From Prevotella sp. (lineage in GTDB: Bacteria; Bacillota_I; Bacilli_A; ML615J-28; CAG-313), in the NCBI GenBank assembly GCA_023665755.1, contig JAMPDF010000001.1, forward strand, positions 493,178-557,177: 64,000 nt of DNA. The letters run 5' to 3'. How positions within the stretch are numbered: the stretch's first letter is position 1; every line of letters begins with the position of its first letter. Below the pieces are notes generated by a model. It was not told where the DNA came from. It made no database searches and saw only the letters and a program-made list of their open reading frames with translations. The position numbers and the translations under genes are program-made. Positions 62,582 to 64,000 of this stretch are shown one piece after another.

Positions 62582-62597
62582 ATAATTCATACCTCTT

Positions 62598-62628
62598 TTT
62601 GCATCCTTTGCATTGTTTGCATATTATA
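62598..62628 (-). promoter_or_regulatory. Restriction operon promoter with three ATGCAAA repeats
   Basis: On the minus strand an extended -10 TGGTATAAT (core 62623–62628) is followed at once by three copies of ATGCAAA at exact 9-bp spacing (62616–62622, 62607–62613, 62598–62604). No good -35 is visible. The repeats cover the transcription start, fitting repression by the HTH protein. Confidence 0.7.
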
Positions 62629-62802
62629 CCATATTTTTTTTAAAATTACTACTTTTTCACCAATTATTTATACAAAGCCTCGCCTTTCAAAAACGAATTA
62701 CTATATCATTATATAGCATGAAGGTTTTCATTTGAATATCAAGATTCACATACCCCTAGTGAGAAGATCTGATACATTTTTAGATGATTTTAAAAATTAA
62801 TA

Positions 62803-62840
62803 AAAAAGTTCCAAAACAACGTGTTTTAGAACTCTTTTTA
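62803..62840 (-). terminator. Terminator of the 62934 gene
   Basis: AAAAAGTTC-AAAACA…TGTTTT-GAACTCTTTTT with T-runs on both strands. Between 62640 and 62800 I see nothing else. Confidence 0.75.
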
Positions 62841-62933
62841 TTCTGCAAATCTTTTTGTACAAAAGCATAGTGTAGTATTATCCTTTCTCATACATCATTA
62901 GTTTGATTTATTCTAATACTGCGAAACACTATT

Positions 62934-63287
62934 CTATTTGTTTTCTAAAAGAATGGTCAAATTACCATCAACAAATCCTACAGAGACTAACTGAGCTTTT
63001 TTCAAGAGATTGTTATGATTTGCTGAAGCAATATAATCATTTATCATTACAATCATATCCTTTTCAGCAGTTTCCCAATCATTTGATGTAAAACTAAAAA
63101 CATCCTCACCACCTGTGAAAGCTTCTTCACAAGCCCAATTCTCATCCTTCAAATCATAATAAGTGCTACCCACGAGTTGAACATCAAAAATTTTTCCCTC
63201 CATCTCATAAAGATTAAAATTAAATACAATAACATTTTCAGGTATTTCCTTTTTAAACTGTTCATCCAACCATTCATTCAATTTCAT
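62934..63287 (-). CDS. Unknown 117-residue acidic protein, possibly immunity-like
   Basis: No family I can name with confidence. The protein is acidic and aromatic, with KEIPENVIVFNFNLYE, a WACEEAF segment and a C-terminal VSVGFVDGNLTIL. No signal peptide. Small acidic cytosolic proteins of this style are common as immunity proteins or orphan genes in accessory regions, but no toxin is visible beside it. The promoter has an extended -10, ATGGTATAAT (rc at 63357–63366), much like that of the restriction operon. Confidence 0.65.
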   Translation of the reverse strand: MKLNEWLDEQFKKEIPENVIVFNFNLYEMEGKIFDVQLVGSTYYDLKDENWACEEAFTGGEDVFSFTSNDWETAEKDMIVMINDYIASANHNNLLKKAQLVSVGFVDGNLTILLENK

Positions 63288-63533
63288 AATACAATTCCTC
63301 TTTTTCTATTTCTTTATTCCATTATATTTTGATAATCGTGCTATGACTATTATTTTATTATACCATATTTTAAAAAATATAAATGAATACATTACATCAA
63401 TATGTAATTAAAAAGATAGCATTTTATAATGATTTTAATCCTAAAAATATCTCCTAAATATTAAAAACATTGGTCCTAATGTTTCACGATTATTAATGTA
63501 CGTACTAGATATTTCATATATAAAAAGTAGATA
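63288..63533. other. AT-rich intergenic stretch
   Basis: Contains the promoter of the 62934 gene and otherwise no reading frame or structure that I can support. Confidence 0.4.
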
Positions 63534-63785
63534 CTAGTATAACTTATTAAAACACATAATATGTCTACTCATACCACTAAAGAAATCTTTTTTAGACAAT
63601 CCTTCAGGTAATCCTCTTGCTAAAATGATTTCTAAATGATTATCAAAGATATAAATAGCTAGTGGCGTGCCATCAATCCAGTTATTGTGTAAACAAACAT
63701 TATACCAACTTTCTCTAAAATCAGTTGTATCAAATAATCTTATATCTTTTCTAATACCATTTTCAAGAATTGTTTTGTATCCTTT
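63534..63785 (-). pseudogene. Decayed gene fragment without a start
   Basis: An open frame of 83 residues with protein-like composition (…IRKDIRLFDTTDFRESW…, …DGTPLAIYIFDNHLEIILARGLPEG…) that lacks any start codon near its N-terminus. The preceding bases continue a plausible sequence, LFLDEKDTKQFL, in another frame until a stop near 63808, so a frameshift around 63760–63775 is likely. The family is not recognised. It looks like a remnant in the accessory end of the window. Confidence 0.45.
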
Positions 63786-63862
63786 TCATCTAAAAATAAA
63801 CTAGCCTAACTAGTTTGCTAACTCTTTGAAATATCTATAAGTATAATAAAATTAGATATTAT

Positions 63863-64000
63863 TTAGTTTACATATACTGTAAGATGAATCTTAACTCTTG
63901 GATTTAGTCTATAAATACCTTCAACTTCAAATGTCATACCTTGTGCACTTGGGGCCGCATAAATATATCCCCAATCATTAATATTTAATAAAGGAGAACC
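63863..64000 (-). CDS. C-terminal end of a gene cut by the window edge
   Basis: The frame is open from the right edge to a TAA at 63863–63865; 45 residues are visible, ending MTFEVEGIYRLNPRVKIHLTVYVN. The preceding part has Gly, Pro, Ala and aromatic residues (DWGYIYAAPSAQG). The alternating hydrophobic pattern suggests a beta-rich domain, perhaps of a secreted or surface protein. Too little is visible for a family. Confidence 0.5.
   Translation of the reverse strand, partial: GSPLLNINDWGYIYAAPSAQGMTFEVEGIYRLNPRVKIHLTVYVN

Noticed and set aside
1..64000. CRISPR arrays, insertion sequences, prophage genes, tRNA or rRNA genes
   Set aside because: None seen: no regularly spaced repeats, no transposase or integrase, no tRNA cloverleaf that I could support.

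Overview
The window is a gene-dense, AT-rich bacterial chromosome segment. Its gene content points to an endospore-forming member of the Bacilli. It encodes SpoVS, the germination protease GPR, a CotE-like coat protein and LysM coat-like proteins. It also shows gene orders familiar from Bacillus: polA–mutM–coaE–…–dnaB–dnaI–thrS, and recA–rny–ymdB–spoVS–miaB–cotE. InlB-repeat lipoproteins and a PPi-type phosphofructokinase suggest an uncultured gut lineage near Erysipelotrichia or Mollicutes relatives. That placement is inference; no rRNA or tRNA gene lies in the window.

Layout. 1–4930: two ferrous-iron uptake clusters (feoA/feoB; feoA-feoA-feoB plus a Cys-rich membrane peptide) and a divergent DtxR-family regulator with three matching 16-bp operators. 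4960–8165: a triple-LysM protein with a mother-cell-type promoter, an unassigned long-hairpin RNA, and thrS behind a T-box. 8217–17388: a large lipoprotein, then the replication/repair operon polA, a mutM-coaE fusion, a small unknown gene, dnaB and dnaI. 17451–21288: a VanY-like peptidase and a Pro/Tyr-rich protein with sporulation-type promoters, then a lysine riboswitch in front of a three-gene amino-acid ABC transporter, which makes it a likely lysine importer. 21295–28708: an orphan PglX-like methyltransferase, a duplicated-domain lipoprotein, cotE with a LysM coat-like protein, and an InlB-repeat lipoprotein. 28789–37587: miaB, GNAT, spoVS, ymdB, rny, recU, yccF, upp, recA, pgsA. 37695–42398: an operon of SIS protein, HEPN-like protein and a two-gene ABC exporter. 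42574–51318: nucleobase and nucleotide functions (uracil permease behind an unassigned leader RNA, PPi-PFK, pyrG with a CTP attenuator, guanine riboswitch with purine permease), then MATE and SDR genes. 51320–55570: a protein with an undescribed domain, Dabb, gpr with two small membrane genes behind a forespore promoter, and an ECF S component with a DUF362 protein. 55861–59765: M48 membrane peptidase, DUF4097 lipoprotein and its divergent MerR regulator with a 19-bp-spacer promoter. 59781–64000: accessory region with a compact BcgI-like (type IIB/IIG) restriction-modification operon, an unknown small gene, a decayed fragment and a gene cut by the window edge.

Several genes are tied together by visible regulation. 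A DtxR protein controls iron uptake; lysine, guanine, tRNA-Thr and CTP each control a transporter or enzyme through RNA leaders; a MerR protein controls a lipoprotein; and candidate sigma-G and sigma-K promoters precede spore genes. The most novel items are a domain shared by two otherwise unrelated proteins (51320–52042 and 27002–28708), the long-hairpin RNA at 5484–5566, the unassigned leader of the uracil permease, and the one-TRD restriction system with a three-repeat operator.
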